Source: Candidatus Peribacteria bacterium (GTDB lineage Bacteria > Patescibacteriota > Gracilibacteria > UBA1369 > 2-02-FULL-48-14). From it: a DNA stretch of 64,000 bases. Both the position numbers and the translations under genes were made by a program. Where the stretch lies: positions 186,001 through 250,000 of the forward strand of contig CALQZQ010000002.1 of the NCBI GenBank assembly GCA_943349825.1. Reading direction: 5' to 3'. Positions 25,591-34,020 of the stretch are shown here, piece by piece. Under the pieces are notes generated by a model that made no database searches, was not told the DNA's origin, and worked only from the letters and a program-made list of their open reading frames with translations. How positions within the stretch are numbered: position 1 is the first letter of the stretch; each line of letters begins with the position of its first letter.

Positions 25591-26211
25591 ATGGCAAATT
25601 CTATCTTATTGCTGGCTATGCTCACCGGATGCGGGCCTGAATCGCTAGTAGACTCTCAATCCACGGATTCTTCAGACACAGGAGTCAGCACCACCGTTCA
25701 GCCATGGGGAAATGTGAATTCATCATGTTTAGATGAAGCGCGGAAAATCGTGAGCACGGCAAGTAAGCTATTCTGTGCAGAAGCTTCTGATAGAGGGTGT
25801 GAAGAAGGTGAATGCACGGCAGTGTGTGAGTCGCCCGCCCCTTTGACTGATTTAGCTTACGATCATCTTAAGTTTTTAGTCCAAGAGTCTAGCACAATGG
25901 ACGTTCATGAGGCAGCTTTTCATGCAATTGATCCAAACGGTGATGAGGCTGCAGCTCTGAGAGAAGGAGAGAATGGCCTAGTAATTCCGGATGGCAGCAC
26001 CATGCTGAATATCTCCTTTCCAGAAGTACCCGGGGTTAGTTTTTATAATGTTTATGGGGTGAACGTAGAAACAGATCTTGAGGGAGCAGTGCATTGCCTC
26101 AGCTCCTCAGCCGTTTTTGTTTGTGACCAAATAAGTACGCAGGGCAACCTTGACACCTGTGCACAAAAAACTGGATTTGAAAATTTCCTTGTAGTGAGGG
26201 GGGTAAACTAA
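25591..26211 (+). CDS. Cys-rich lipoprotein of unknown function
   Basis: The 206-aa product has a lipoprotein signal ending in the lipobox LTGC with Cys at residue 14, then a Ser/Asp/Thr-rich spacer. The mature domain contains many Cys (a cluster around residues 66-83 and others at about 170-190), which could form disulfides outside the cell. The family is not recognised. It lies 19 bases after the propeller gene and is probably in the same transcript, so the two may act together at the surface. The VKOR/thioredoxin pair at 62.1 kb could supply such disulfides (inference). Confidence 0.72.
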   Translation: MANSILLLAMLTGCGPESLVDSQSTDSSDTGVSTTVQPWGNVNSSCLDEARKIVSTASKLFCAEASDRGCEEGECTAVCESPAPLTDLAYDHLKFLVQESSTMDVHEAAFHAIDPNGDEAAALREGENGLVIPDGSTMLNISFPEVPGVSFYNVYGVNVETDLEGAVHCLSSSAVFVCDQISTQGNLDTCAQKTGFENFLVVRGVN

Positions 26212-26238
26212 CCCTAATTCTTCCTCGAGTTACCCTTG

Positions 26239-26261
26239 AAAATACCAACAACTGGTATTTT
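26239..26261. terminator. Bidirectional terminator between convergent genes
   Basis: AAAATACCA (26239-26247) pairs perfectly with TGGTATTTT (26253-26261) around ACAAC. It ends the propeller/lipoprotein transcript and also overlaps the stop codon of the minus-strand lyase gene. Confidence 0.75.
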
Positions 26262-27666
26262 AAGCCAAAATCTTACCTTTCAGATCCCCAAATTTAGGAA
26301 AGAGGTGAACTTTCCGATTCGGCTGAGTCAGCTGCGCCGCGTTCAAGTATTTTTTATACTGTGCCGGCACCACGCTCACAAAAGGCACTTTCTTTTTCTT
26401 GGATTCCTTCACCAATTCCGCCACTTCGTGATAGCCAAGCACCGGAGCAAGCGCCGTAGCTACGGCCACACTGTTTTCCAAAACCGTTTGCATTTGCTCA
26501 CGGTTGGCTTCAATCCCGTCCACGCACTCCGTCCGCAGCATATAAAGTCCGTTCCCAAGAATTTCCTGCGCGTGCAAAAGATCCAGCATGATCAGCGGTG
26601 TGTACCAGTTGAGTTCCAGCTGTCCTTGCTGTGCCGAAACGGCAACCGCATGGTCCATCGCAAAAACTTGGACGCAAATCATGCTCATGCATTCCAGCAC
26701 TGAAGGATTCAATTTCCCAGGCATAATCGAAGAACCCGGTTCCACTTCAGGAAGTTGAATTTCCTGCAAAGGGCCAGCCATCAATCGAAGATCGTTGCAA
26801 ATGCGCAGCAGCTCGGTAGAAAAGCCACGCAGCGCGGCAGACACCGCCAAAAAAGAGGCCATACTATGATTGCTCTCAAAAGGATTCATTCGGCGAAGCC
26901 GAAGCCCCAAACGTTTGCTCAAATTCTCACACATCTTTTTTGCAAATTGAGGATGAGTGTTAATTCCTGTACCCACCGCTGTCGCTCCGATTCCAAGATC
27001 CGCCAGTTCCATCGCCGCAGTGCCCAGTCGTTCCAAACAGCGGCGCAAACTGTCCGCATACGCTTGAAATTCTTGGCCCAAAGTCACAGGCACCGCTTCT
27101 TGCAAATGCGTGCGGCCCACTTTCACAATTTCCTCAAACTGCACCGCCTTTTTCTCCAAACTTTCTACAAGATCCTCGCCACATTGAAACACCGGAGCCA
27201 AATCCATCAGCGCCGCGAGTCGAATCGCCGTGGGAATCACATCGTTGGACGATTGAGCCATGTTCACATGGTTGTTCGGATGAACCGGCGAGTAAGTGCC
27301 TTTTTTGCCACCTAAAATCTCATTCGCACGGTTCGCCAAAATTTCATTCAGATTCATGTTGTAAGGAGTCCCGGCCCCCGCTTGGTAAACATCCAAATCA
27401 AAATCCGCATCAAAATTTCCATCGATGAATTCTTCCGCGGCCTGCACAATGGCTTTTGCATGCTTCTTAGGAAGATGCCCCAAGTCCGCATTCACTTCGG
27501 CAGCCGCCATCTTCACAAAGGCCAGCCCCGCCTTGAAAGAAAAGGGTGCACGCAGACTGGAAATTTGAAAATTGGCCACCGCGCGTGCGGTAAAACTTCC
27601 GCCATAGGAATCGATAGGAACCTCCACGGGTCCCAAAGCGTCGATTTCGCGGCGAGTTTTTTTCAT
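26260..27666 (-). CDS. Aspartase/fumarase superfamily lyase, probably aspartate ammonia-lyase
   Basis: The 468-aa protein has the superfamily signatures: DVYQAGAGTPYNMNLNE (about residues 92-108), HVNMAQSSNDVIPTA (about 132-146), GRTHLQEAVPVTLG and the catalytic-loop GSSIMPGKLNP (about 320-330). DVYQAGAGT resembles aspartase (VDVYQGGAGT) more than fumarase C (WQTGSGT), so interconversion of aspartate and fumarate is favoured, though fumarase activity is not excluded. It overlaps the rlmE stop by four bases (ATGA), which makes a small operon. Confidence 0.85.
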   Translation of the reverse strand: MKKTRREIDALGPVEVPIDSYGGSFTARAVANFQISSLRAPFSFKAGLAFVKMAAAEVNADLGHLPKKHAKAIVQAAEEFIDGNFDADFDLDVYQAGAGTPYNMNLNEILANRANEILGGKKGTYSPVHPNNHVNMAQSSNDVIPTAIRLAALMDLAPVFQCGEDLVESLEKKAVQFEEIVKVGRTHLQEAVPVTLGQEFQAYADSLRRCLERLGTAAMELADLGIGATAVGTGINTHPQFAKKMCENLSKRLGLRLRRMNPFESNHSMASFLAVSAALRGFSTELLRICNDLRLMAGPLQEIQLPEVEPGSSIMPGKLNPSVLECMSMICVQVFAMDHAVAVSAQQGQLELNWYTPLIMLDLLHAQEILGNGLYMLRTECVDGIEANREQMQTVLENSVAVATALAPVLGYHEVAELVKESKKKKVPFVSVVPAQYKKYLNAAQLTQPNRKVHLFPKFGDLKGKILA

Positions 27667-28280
27667 GTCTTGATTCTATCACCTAAAAAACCAAGGGCAA
27701 CTATATAGGTTTCATAACTGCGATCGCGGGACGAGTCCGGCTTGAAAACTTTCACTTCCCTAAAACGCCCTTTCACCCGTTTCAAAACTTTTTGAAACTC
27801 CGAACCTTCAAAAATCTTTCCCACAAAAAATCCACCCTGCTTCAGGAGCAAAGTAGACAAGTAAAACGCTTGGTCGGTGAGCTCGGCGGAAAGTCCCGTA
27901 TCCAAATCCTTGATGCCGCTGGTCTTGGGCGCCAAATCACTGGTCACTCCATCCACTTTTTCAAACCCCGAGGCTTTCAAAATATCCATCACCTGGTCCT
28001 TATCAAAAATATCCGCCACCAAGGTCTTCACATTGGGTTCGTCGAAGGGATCAATCACCTGCAAATCCACTCCAAACACGCGCCCGCGCTGTCCCACAAT
28101 TTCCGCAATGATCTGCAAAAAACTCCCAGGCGCCGCCCCCAAATCCACAATCGTCTGTCCAGGCTTCAGCAAACGAAACTTCTCCTGAATCTCCAGCAGC
28201 TTGAACGCACTCCGCGCGCGATAACCTTTGTCCTTCGCCAGCTGAAAGTACTTGTCTTGAACTTGGTAGGGTTTAGGCAT
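27663..28280 (-). CDS. rlmE: 23S rRNA (uridine-2552) 2'-O-methyltransferase
   Basis: This 205-aa FtsJ/RrmJ-type enzyme methylates U2552 in the A loop of 23S rRNA late in 50S assembly. It opens with DKYFQLAKDKGYRARSAFKLLEI, carrying the catalytic Lys and the classic YRSRAAFKL motif, then VDLGAAPGSFLQII for SAM binding. DLAPKTSG (catalytic Asp region) and GGFFVGKIFEGSE (catalytic Lys) follow. Length is normal. It overlaps the lyase gene and is divergent from the SET-domain gene 13 bases away. Confidence 0.94.
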   Translation of the reverse strand: MPKPYQVQDKYFQLAKDKGYRARSAFKLLEIQEKFRLLKPGQTIVDLGAAPGSFLQIIAEIVGQRGRVFGVDLQVIDPFDEPNVKTLVADIFDKDQVMDILKASGFEKVDGVTSDLAPKTSGIKDLDTGLSAELTDQAFYLSTLLLKQGGFFVGKIFEGSEFQKVLKRVKGRFREVKVFKPDSSRDRSYETYIVALGFLGDRIKT

Positions 28281-28293
28281 ATGACTGTACTAT

Positions 28294-29241
28294 ATGGAAT
28301 TGTTCAAAAAAGTACAGATCTTGACGTCACCGATCCAAGGAAAGGGGATCTTCGCTAGAACAGACTTAAAAGTCGGAGAAGCGATTTTCACGGCCAAAGG
28401 ACCTTTCATTCGCTATCCTTTTTTGCCGAATTCAAGAAAAGGGCCTCACTGGCTCAACATCGGCAACAAAATGTGGATGATGCCCTTGGAAAAAACACCC
28501 TGGCGTTACATCAACCATTCTTGCGAGCCGAATGCGGGTCTGCACGGACGCACGCAAGTGGTGGCCATGCAAGCGATCAAAGCGGGTCAAGAAATTCTCA
28601 TCGATTACTCCATCACCGAATCTCACCCTGACTGGGAAATGAAGTGTCTCTGCAGAAATGCAAACTGCCGCAGCTCCATTCGCAGCATTCAATTTCTTCC
28701 CTGGTCTTTTTACGAACGGTACGAAGACTTCATCCCTACTTTTTTAAAACGCAGCTACCTCAAAGATAAAATCTATCCCACTCACAAAAAATCTCACGGT
28801 GTCTTTGCCAAACAAGCCATCAAAAAAGGAGAGCTTTTATTCAAAGTGGATGGACCCGTTGTAGAGTATCGCTTCCCGCCGAATTATCGACTGGGACCTC
28901 ATTGGCTGGCGGTGGGGAAACAAAAATGGATCATTCCTCTAGAAAACAATCCCTGGAATTTTCTTAAACATTCTTGCGAACCCAACACTGGCTTACTCAA
29001 TAAAAATGAGGTGGTGGCCATGCGGGACATCCTGCCCGGGCAAGAGCTCACTATGGACGATTCCATCACAGAAGCAGATCCTCGCTGGAAAAAACCTTGT
29101 ACCTGCGGCCAAAAAAACTGCCGAAAAATCATTCGCAGCATTCAATTTTTACCAGCAGAAAGATTCAAAAAATATGAGCCTTATCTTTCTACTTTCGCAA
29201 AGGCTGTGTACCATGAAAGTAGAAGTCTTTTCACTCACTAA
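28294..29241 (+). CDS. Tandem SET-domain protein, second domain degenerate
   Basis: The 315-aa protein consists of two similar SET domains (about residues 5-140 and 155-290). Both have GxGxFA/HGVFA, GPHWLxxGxxxWxxPLExxPW, HSCEPNxGL and a post-SET Cys cluster (C118, C120, C125; C269, C271, C276), and end in RSIQFLP. The first keeps NHSCEPN (N74, H75) and the catalytic Tyr (Y105 in LIDYSI). In the second, Asn becomes Lys (K225) and the Tyr becomes Asp (D256), so only domain one should methylate lysine. The substrate is unknown. SET proteins are rare in bacteria; a gene duplication within the protein followed by decay is the likely history. Confidence 0.87.
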   Translation: MELFKKVQILTSPIQGKGIFARTDLKVGEAIFTAKGPFIRYPFLPNSRKGPHWLNIGNKMWMMPLEKTPWRYINHSCEPNAGLHGRTQVVAMQAIKAGQEILIDYSITESHPDWEMKCLCRNANCRSSIRSIQFLPWSFYERYEDFIPTFLKRSYLKDKIYPTHKKSHGVFAKQAIKKGELLFKVDGPVVEYRFPPNYRLGPHWLAVGKQKWIIPLENNPWNFLKHSCEPNTGLLNKNEVVAMRDILPGQELTMDDSITEADPRWKKPCTCGQKNCRKIIRSIQFLPAERFKKYEPYLSTFAKAVYHESRSLFTH

Positions 29242-29250
29242 TCCGACACC

Positions 29251-29625
29251 ATGAACATCCAAAAAAACACTTACCGCCTTCTCCTAGTCGCTTTGCTAGT
29301 ACTGACTTCATTCGGTATCGGTTTCGCCGCTGCCAGTAGCAATTTTTCAGATGTTTCTGAAGACGATTGGTACTACGGCGGAGTCACTACCCTCACGGAC
29401 TACGGACTGCTCCAAGGCTACGACGACGGAACCTTCCGCGGTTCAAACGACGTGAACCGTGCCGAAATAGCCGTGATGATGGCTCGCATGGTGGATCTCG
29501 TTAAAAATTCCTGTGTGGATACAGAGTCGGGAAAAATCTACTTTGAAGGCGACGGCTGGGAAAATGGCGAAGATATCTACGAATGTATAGACGGTTCTGC
29601 ACAAGTAGTGGGGGTCATCGACTAA
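29251..29625 (+). CDS. Small secreted single SLH-domain protein
   Basis: The 124-aa product has a signal peptide (about residues 1-28) and one SLH domain: FSDVSEDDWYYGGVTTL, YGLLQGYDDGTFRG and VNRAEIAVMMARM are all canonical. SLH domains bind pyruvylated secondary wall polymers, usually in sets of three; a single domain here may work as an oligomer or a small wall-bound factor. The last 35 residues carry two Cys and no family match. It follows the SET gene by 9 bases. The 3' end overlaps rsmG convergently. Confidence 0.83.
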   Translation: MNIQKNTYRLLLVALLVLTSFGIGFAAASSNFSDVSEDDWYYGGVTTLTDYGLLQGYDDGTFRGSNDVNRAEIAVMMARMVDLVKNSCVDTESGKIYFEGDGWENGEDIYECIDGSAQVVGVID

Positions 29626-30269
29626 GCACCCAAAGGCCTCGACTTCGGCACCCCGTCCGCACGCGGATATTCTGGTGCCAAATCGCCTTTTTGCACGAAA
29701 GACAAAATGAAGCGCTCTTCGCCGCCGGGTAAAACATACTCATGAGCCTTTTCAAAGACCAAGCTCAAAACATGCTGAGCTTTTGCAGAAGCCTTCAGCT
29801 CTTCCAGATATTCCGGACCTTTCCACGCATAGAGTCGTCCCCCAATACGCAGAAATCCGCTCGCGTATTCCAGGAGCACGGGTAGGGGAGCCACGGCGCG
29901 GGCGGTCACCACGTCGTACTGTTTGCGATACCCATTTTTGTGCGCAAGTACTTCAAAACGTTCGGACACGGTTTTTAAGTTTTCCAGTCCCAAGGCATCC
30001 GCGACCTCCTGCACCGCACGGACTTTTTTTTCACGTGCATCCACCAGGCGAAACGTAAGTTCCGGGGTTCGCAAAGCCAAAGCGAGCCCGGGCAGTCCAC
30101 CGCCGGTTCCAATGTCGAGAACTTTCATGCCTTTTTGAACGAGCCAAAAATCCAAAACTGCCACAGAATCGGGAATGTGTTTGTCCGCCAACTTCAAACG
30201 GTCTCCGGCCGAAAACAAATTCAGCTGAGCACTTTTCTCCTGAAGCAATTCTACAAGGCGGTCCATCAT
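29622..30269 (-). CDS. rsmG: 16S rRNA (guanine-527-N7)-methyltransferase
   Basis: The 215-aa RsmG/GidB uses SAM to methylate G527 of 16S rRNA. It shows NLFSAGD near the start, the SAM-binding VLDIGTGGGLPGLALA (about residues 49-64), LVDAREKKVRAVQEVADALGL and the conserved VVTARAVAPLPVLLEYA. The C-terminus is slightly longer than usual and Pro-rich. It overlaps the upstream lipoprotein stop by four bases and is part of a minus-strand run polX-rsmE-lipoprotein-rsmG of which two members act on 16S rRNA. Confidence 0.94.
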   Translation of the reverse strand: MMDRLVELLQEKSAQLNLFSAGDRLKLADKHIPDSVAVLDFWLVQKGMKVLDIGTGGGLPGLALALRTPELTFRLVDAREKKVRAVQEVADALGLENLKTVSERFEVLAHKNGYRKQYDVVTARAVAPLPVLLEYASGFLRIGGRLYAWKGPEYLEELKASAKAQHVLSLVFEKAHEYVLPGGEERFILSFVQKGDLAPEYPRADGVPKSRPLGA

Positions 30270-30955
30270 TGTGCAGGAGTGGTCGTGTCTTCGGTCGTTT
30301 CCACTGGAGCAGTTTCCTCCACTACAGGGGTTTCCACAGTCTCTGTAGCTTCCACTTCTGTCGTGGTCTCCACCACAGGCTCTTCCACAACTGGAGTTTC
30401 TACCACAGTCGCAGCCTCAACTTCCGGCTCAGCTTCCTCCTCAGGGGGAGTCACTTCTTCGCTGGGCTTCACACAATTCCCGCTGGCATCGGGATAGCTC
30501 TGTCCAGTGGCAGGCATGAGACAGCTCAAACCCTCAACACATTGAATCGCCGCGATTCCTCCACACATTTCACCTTCTTTCGCCAGAGGGATGCCATTCA
30601 TAGTGAGTTCAATGGAAGCAGAAGCTTGATCGGTCGTGGTGCGGTCGTAAGCGGTTACAGTGACTTCACACTTTGCACCGGCAGGCTGATCTTTCATGAG
30701 GCTCAAGGAAATTTTGTGAACGGTAGTCGGTTCAGAGTCTTTATCGGCCAAGGGAAGAATATCCAGAGCCTCGGCGCCTTCACAGGAAACACCGGAAATA
30801 TAAGCGAGGGTAGGCGCACTCACCACAAAATCCAAAGTGCTGCTCGAAGGATCGATCACACTTCCAGGAGTGTTGGTGAAGGTGACGGTGTAAGGCGAAA
30901 TCAGGGAACAAGCCCCAAGAAGGACTACGGAAAGGAGAGGAAGAAAGCGGCGCAT
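30266..30955 (-). CDS. Lipoprotein with a Val/Glu/Thr repeat tail
   Basis: The 229-aa product has a lipoprotein signal peptide with lipobox LGAC (Cys at about residue 16). An Ig-like beta domain follows (about 20-125). Two CxxG-type Cys groups follow (about 133-150), then a low-complexity tail of about 65 residues made of VETPVVEE-like units, probably a flexible spacer. The function is unknown; surface attachment is likely. It lies between rsmE and rsmG and overlaps rsmG by four bases, a mixed operon of rRNA methylases and an exported protein. Confidence 0.75.
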   Translation of the reverse strand: MRRFLPLLSVVLLGACSLISPYTVTFTNTPGSVIDPSSSTLDFVVSAPTLAYISGVSCEGAEALDILPLADKDSEPTTVHKISLSLMKDQPAGAKCEVTVTAYDRTTTDQASASIELTMNGIPLAKEGEMCGGIAAIQCVEGLSCLMPATGQSYPDASGNCVKPSEEVTPPEEEAEPEVEAATVVETPVVEEPVVETTTEVEATETVETPVVEETAPVETTEDTTTPAQ

Positions 30956-30990
30956 AGAAAAAAGATTAACTTGTGCGCATCATAACAAAC

Positions 30991-31695
30991 TCATCCGAAT
31001 TGAACCACTGAAAGTGCGGCAATCACCGCCGTTTCCATGCGCAGCACCAAATCCCCGAGTTGGAAGAGAGTGCCGCCCGCCTTGCGAATGGCCTCCAGTT
31101 CCTGCTCCGTGAGCCCTCCTTCCGGCCCGATCAAAATGTTCACATCACCACCCAACTTCACCTTCGACAACTTTTCATCATAAGTCCACGGATCACCGGC
31201 CAACAAAAGTCCCGAGGGTTTGTCCGCGAGCAAGTCCTCCAGCGAAAGCACCTCATGCAGCTCCGGCATAAAAATACGCTCACATTGCTCCGCCGCTTCT
31301 TTAATGATCAGGCGCAGTCGCTCTAATTTGCGGAGTTCGTGCACCTGGCAACGTTCGGTGTCGATCGGAATAATATCCGTCACGCCCAGCTCTGTGGCTT
31401 TCTCCACTATCCATTCCAGGGTTGCCGGTTTTTTAGGCAACGCCACGTAGAGTCGCAGGCGCCTTTCCTCAAGCTCAAAACACTCACGTTTTTGAACCAC
31501 CAAAACCGCTTCCTTCCCATGAATCACCTCCACTGTCGCATCGGCCCTAACGCCGCGCCCGTCCAGCAGCACCACTTTATCGCCCGCACGAAAACGCAGC
31601 ACGTTCTTCATTTGATTGATGAGCTCGGGTTCGCGCACCGTCACGCGCTCGTGAGCCAAATCCGCGTCGATAAAAAAGTGTTGAATTTGTTTCAT
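30991..31695 (-). CDS. rsmE: 16S rRNA (uracil-1498-N3)-methyltransferase
   Basis: This 234-aa RsmE of the SPOUT family has the N-terminal PUA-like domain (QHFFIDADL, HLxxVLR-like NQMKNVLRF) and the knotted C-terminal SAM domain with IVEKATELGVTDIIPI, the conserved KLERLRLIIKEAAEQCER, ILIGPEGGLTEQE and LGDLVLRMETAVIAAL. It methylates U1498 in the decoding region of 16S rRNA. It overlaps the polymerase gene stop by four bases. Confidence 0.95.
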   Translation of the reverse strand: MKQIQHFFIDADLAHERVTVREPELINQMKNVLRFRAGDKVVLLDGRGVRADATVEVIHGKEAVLVVQKRECFELEERRLRLYVALPKKPATLEWIVEKATELGVTDIIPIDTERCQVHELRKLERLRLIIKEAAEQCERIFMPELHEVLSLEDLLADKPSGLLLAGDPWTYDEKLSKVKLGGDVNILIGPEGGLTEQELEAIRKAGGTLFQLGDLVLRMETAVIAALSVVQFG

Positions 31696-32645
31696 TTGAA
31701 ATTTTCCCGTTCTTCGGGGGTCATATACGGCATACCCAAGCCCTCAAACATTTCCTCCTCCGTTTTGCCGGCCAATTTATTCTCACCTTCATAAAGCCCA
31801 TATTCATTGATCTTCCAGCCGCGCTTGAGTGCCAGGGTGCGCACGTGAATATTGAAATGTTTGGGGCCAGTGAAATAAAAGAGCGCCGCCCCAAAACTCT
31901 CGGCATCCACCACGCGCAAGTCCACTTGCAGATTGCCCTCCAAAACCACACTCGATTTCGTGTCACCGCGATTCAACAGCTGATGCACCTTGGAATAAGC
32001 CGCGAAATGTTGCATGATTTTTTCGGTATCGGTACCGGTCACCAAAATATCGATATCGCCCACGGTTTCTTTTTTGCGTCGCAGCGAACCGCCGTATTGG
32101 ATCTGCTTCACTTCCTTAAAACTTTTAAGATAGTCGATAAAAGCCGTTGCCGTTTCCAAAGCTTTAGCATAGGGAATTCGTTCTTTGGAAAGACTTTGAT
32201 CCCGGAGTGCAGCCACAATAATCGCTTCACTTTTCTCTCCCATCCCGGGCAAAGTCGCCAGCGCTCCACTTTCCGCAGCAGACTTGAGTTGCTCCAAATT
32301 CGTGATGCCCAGTTGATCTCGAAACAGCTTCACTTTTTTCGGCCCGATCCCGCGGATCCTCAGCATATCCAGCATTCCCGGCCCCACTTGCTTGAGAAGC
32401 CGCGCGTGCATTTCGCATTCGCCGGTGGTGATGATTTCAATGATTTTAGCGTGCAAATCTTTCCCGATCCCCGGCAAACCCTCAATCGCCTTATCTTCAT
32501 TTTTATGCATCTCTTCCAGATCAGAAAGCCCACGAATCACTTCCGCCGCGCGCTGGTAGGCCCGCACACGAAACACATTTTCACCTAAAATTTCCAGCAT
32601 GTCGCCGATCTCTTCGAAAATCTGAACAATGCGCTCGTTGATCAT
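31692..32645 (-). CDS. Family-X DNA polymerase, short form without PHP domain
   Basis: The 317-aa protein has an N-terminal helix-hairpin-helix 8-kDa-like region (LPGIGKDLHAKI, IRGIGPKKVKLF, LPGMGEKSEAII) and a nucleotidyltransferase domain with GGSLRRKKETVGDIDILV holding the two catalytic Asp, and VDLRVV with the third. The end resembles the thumb (ALKRGWKINEYGLY). PolX proteins fill gaps in base-excision repair. Bacterial PolX usually continues with a PHP phosphoesterase domain to about 570 aa; here it stops after the polymerase, with rsmE starting in the stop codon, so this looks natural and not truncated. Confidence 0.9.
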   Translation of the reverse strand: MINERIVQIFEEIGDMLEILGENVFRVRAYQRAAEVIRGLSDLEEMHKNEDKAIEGLPGIGKDLHAKIIEIITTGECEMHARLLKQVGPGMLDMLRIRGIGPKKVKLFRDQLGITNLEQLKSAAESGALATLPGMGEKSEAIIVAALRDQSLSKERIPYAKALETATAFIDYLKSFKEVKQIQYGGSLRRKKETVGDIDILVTGTDTEKIMQHFAAYSKVHQLLNRGDTKSSVVLEGNLQVDLRVVDAESFGAALFYFTGPKHFNIHVRTLALKRGWKINEYGLYEGENKLAGKTEEEMFEGLGMPYMTPEERENFK

Positions 32646-32687
32646 GGCCCTATTCTAGCCTTATTGTGCTAAACTCTCCATATGAAA

Positions 32688-32735
32688 GAAAATGTCAGGT
32701 CCTGCCCGGGCAAGATTTTACAAGTTCTGCCAGTA
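32688..32735 (+). repeat. Palindromic-element copy upstream of a lipoprotein gene
   Basis: The first 24 bases (AAAATGTCAGGTCCTGCCCG then GGCA) are identical to the start of the copy at 34021, and 11 further bases AGATTTTACAA also match. It shares the TGCCCGGGCA centre with the HNH-gene copy. It lies between the polX start and the lipoprotein ATG at 32771, so it may be in the leader or promoter of that gene. Confidence 0.7.
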
Positions 32736-32770
32736 TCGTGTTACACTCGTTTAGATTTAACTTAAAAATT

Positions 32771-33238
32771 ATGATCAAGAAAATATTAATTGGAAGTGTA
32801 ATGAGTTTTTTAGTGCTTACGGCCTGCGAAGCTCCCATCGAACAGCCGCTTGTTGATGAACCCGCTCAAGAAACCTCCGACGAAGTAACAGGTATCGCAA
32901 GGATCGGTTTGTTCGGAGGAACAGAAATGGGGTGTGAGGCTTTAGTAGTAGGAGTTGAGGTCAAATGTAACTCTGGGTCAGGAACTATTTACCTCGAAAT
33001 GGGCGAAGATTGGGTTTATCTCCAAGATTATTCCTGTGCCGCTGATCAATACTATACTCGTGATGAGGAGGGTCAACACGTGGAGTACCGACCCAGTGGT
33101 GAATGCGAGGAAGGGTTGGAAATCGGTGAAACTTATACAGCTACGGGCAAACTCACTATCGAAAAAGATGTTTGGAGAAACGGGAAACAAGTGGACGAAC
33201 AATGGCTTGAAGTGGAGTCGATCGCCAAAGCAAATTAG
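32771..33238 (+). CDS. Small lipoprotein
   Basis: The 155-aa product starts at the ATG at 32771, giving a basic start, a hydrophobic helix and the lipobox LTAC with Cys at about residue 19; an in-frame upstream extension has no signal features and runs through the repeat element. The mature part has an acidic spacer and a compact domain with four Cys and repeated Gly/Tyr turns (EMGCEALVVGVEVKCNSGSG). The function is unknown. A terminator at 33404-33429 lies downstream. Confidence 0.72.
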   Translation: MIKKILIGSVMSFLVLTACEAPIEQPLVDEPAQETSDEVTGIARIGLFGGTEMGCEALVVGVEVKCNSGSGTIYLEMGEDWVYLQDYSCAADQYYTRDEEGQHVEYRPSGECEEGLEIGETYTATGKLTIEKDVWRNGKQVDEQWLEVESIAKAN

Positions 33239-33403
33239 TTCTAGTCGCTTTCAACTTTCCACCTACAAATGGCTCAAGTCTTGCCGTTCTTAAGAGCTAA
33301 TGCTAAGATCCGGACATGGAAATGAATTCAAACAAGTTCGTGAGCAAATGTTGTAGTCAACTTCTCAGAAGCTGAGTGTTGGCCATTTTGTAGTTTCAAA
33401 TTG

Positions 33404-33429
33404 AGCCGCCTCAGCTGGGCGGTTTTTTT
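33404..33429 (+). terminator. Intrinsic terminator
   Basis: CCGCC (33406-33410) pairs with GGCGG (33418-33422) around TCAGCTG, followed by seven T residues. A small hairpin CTCAG-AAG-CTGAG lies just upstream (33364-33376). The rest of the gap 33239-33549 shows no gene I can support. Confidence 0.75.
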
Positions 33430-33549
33430 CTTCAATTTTGAAATTATGAAATTCAATAAGTTCCAAACCAGAAACATTATTAAAGTCATCGTCAATCGTG
33501 ATCGTTGTTGTTGATGGTTTTTTTATTAACCTCAATAACCTTCTCATTT

Positions 33550-33951
33550 ATGAATGAATCATCCCACGACCCACTGGACGAAAGAAACCTAAGACACCAC
33601 GCTGTAAGGCTCAGAAACGATCCCGCCGAGCGTGATAGAGGACTAAATGCATTGATTGGATTTGTTGCCAGAACTCCCGAGCAGGCTGAGGCAGCACGCG
33701 TCCGTTTTCAAGGTGTTCTGGATGGCTTTGATATCAAGAAACTTGATCTAAACTCTCCCGCTGCCTCCGACGAAATAGGAAATGTGGCACGTGCTTTAGA
33801 GGATTTAGGGAGTATCGACAAACGTTACGACGAAGCCAAGGTCGCAGCGGTTTTAGAATTGTATAAGGTAAATCCTGAAGACCTTACTACTGTTCAGGGT
33901 GTTCGTGATCTAGTCATTAGGGCTCTCGATAACGTATGTGAAGGATCCTAG
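33550..33951 (+). CDS. Hypothetical helical protein
   Basis: The 133-aa reading from the ATG at 33550 gives a soluble, Arg/Asp/Ala-rich, mostly helical protein with no signal peptide and no family I recognise. Starting at 33514 would add a short hydrophobic segment that could be a signal anchor, so localisation is open. Repeated short helices with Arg/Asp (LRNDPAERDRGLNAL, ARTPEQAEAARVRF) could form a small bundle. It is isolated between a terminator and a palindromic repeat copy. Confidence 0.55.
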   Translation: MNESSHDPLDERNLRHHAVRLRNDPAERDRGLNALIGFVARTPEQAEAARVRFQGVLDGFDIKKLDLNSPAASDEIGNVARALEDLGSIDKRYDEAKVAAVLELYKVNPEDLTTVQGVRDLVIRALDNVCEGS

Positions 33952-34020
33952 AACTTTGTGAGTTAGTTCTTATTTCAACTGGCTGTAGTTCTGCGCAGGC
34001 TACAGTCAGTTGATACAAGG

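Noticed and set aside
29024-29046. CCTGCCCGGGCAAGA inside the SET gene as a fourth palindromic-element copy
   Set aside because: Only the 15-base core matches; flanks differ and the residues ILPGQE fit the conserved SET K/PGQE-x-hydrophobic motif seen in domain one, so coincidence is simpler.
33365-33547. 60-aa minus-strand frame in the 33.3-33.5 kb gap
   Set aside because: It crosses a clear terminator hairpin and T-tract and shows no family pattern.
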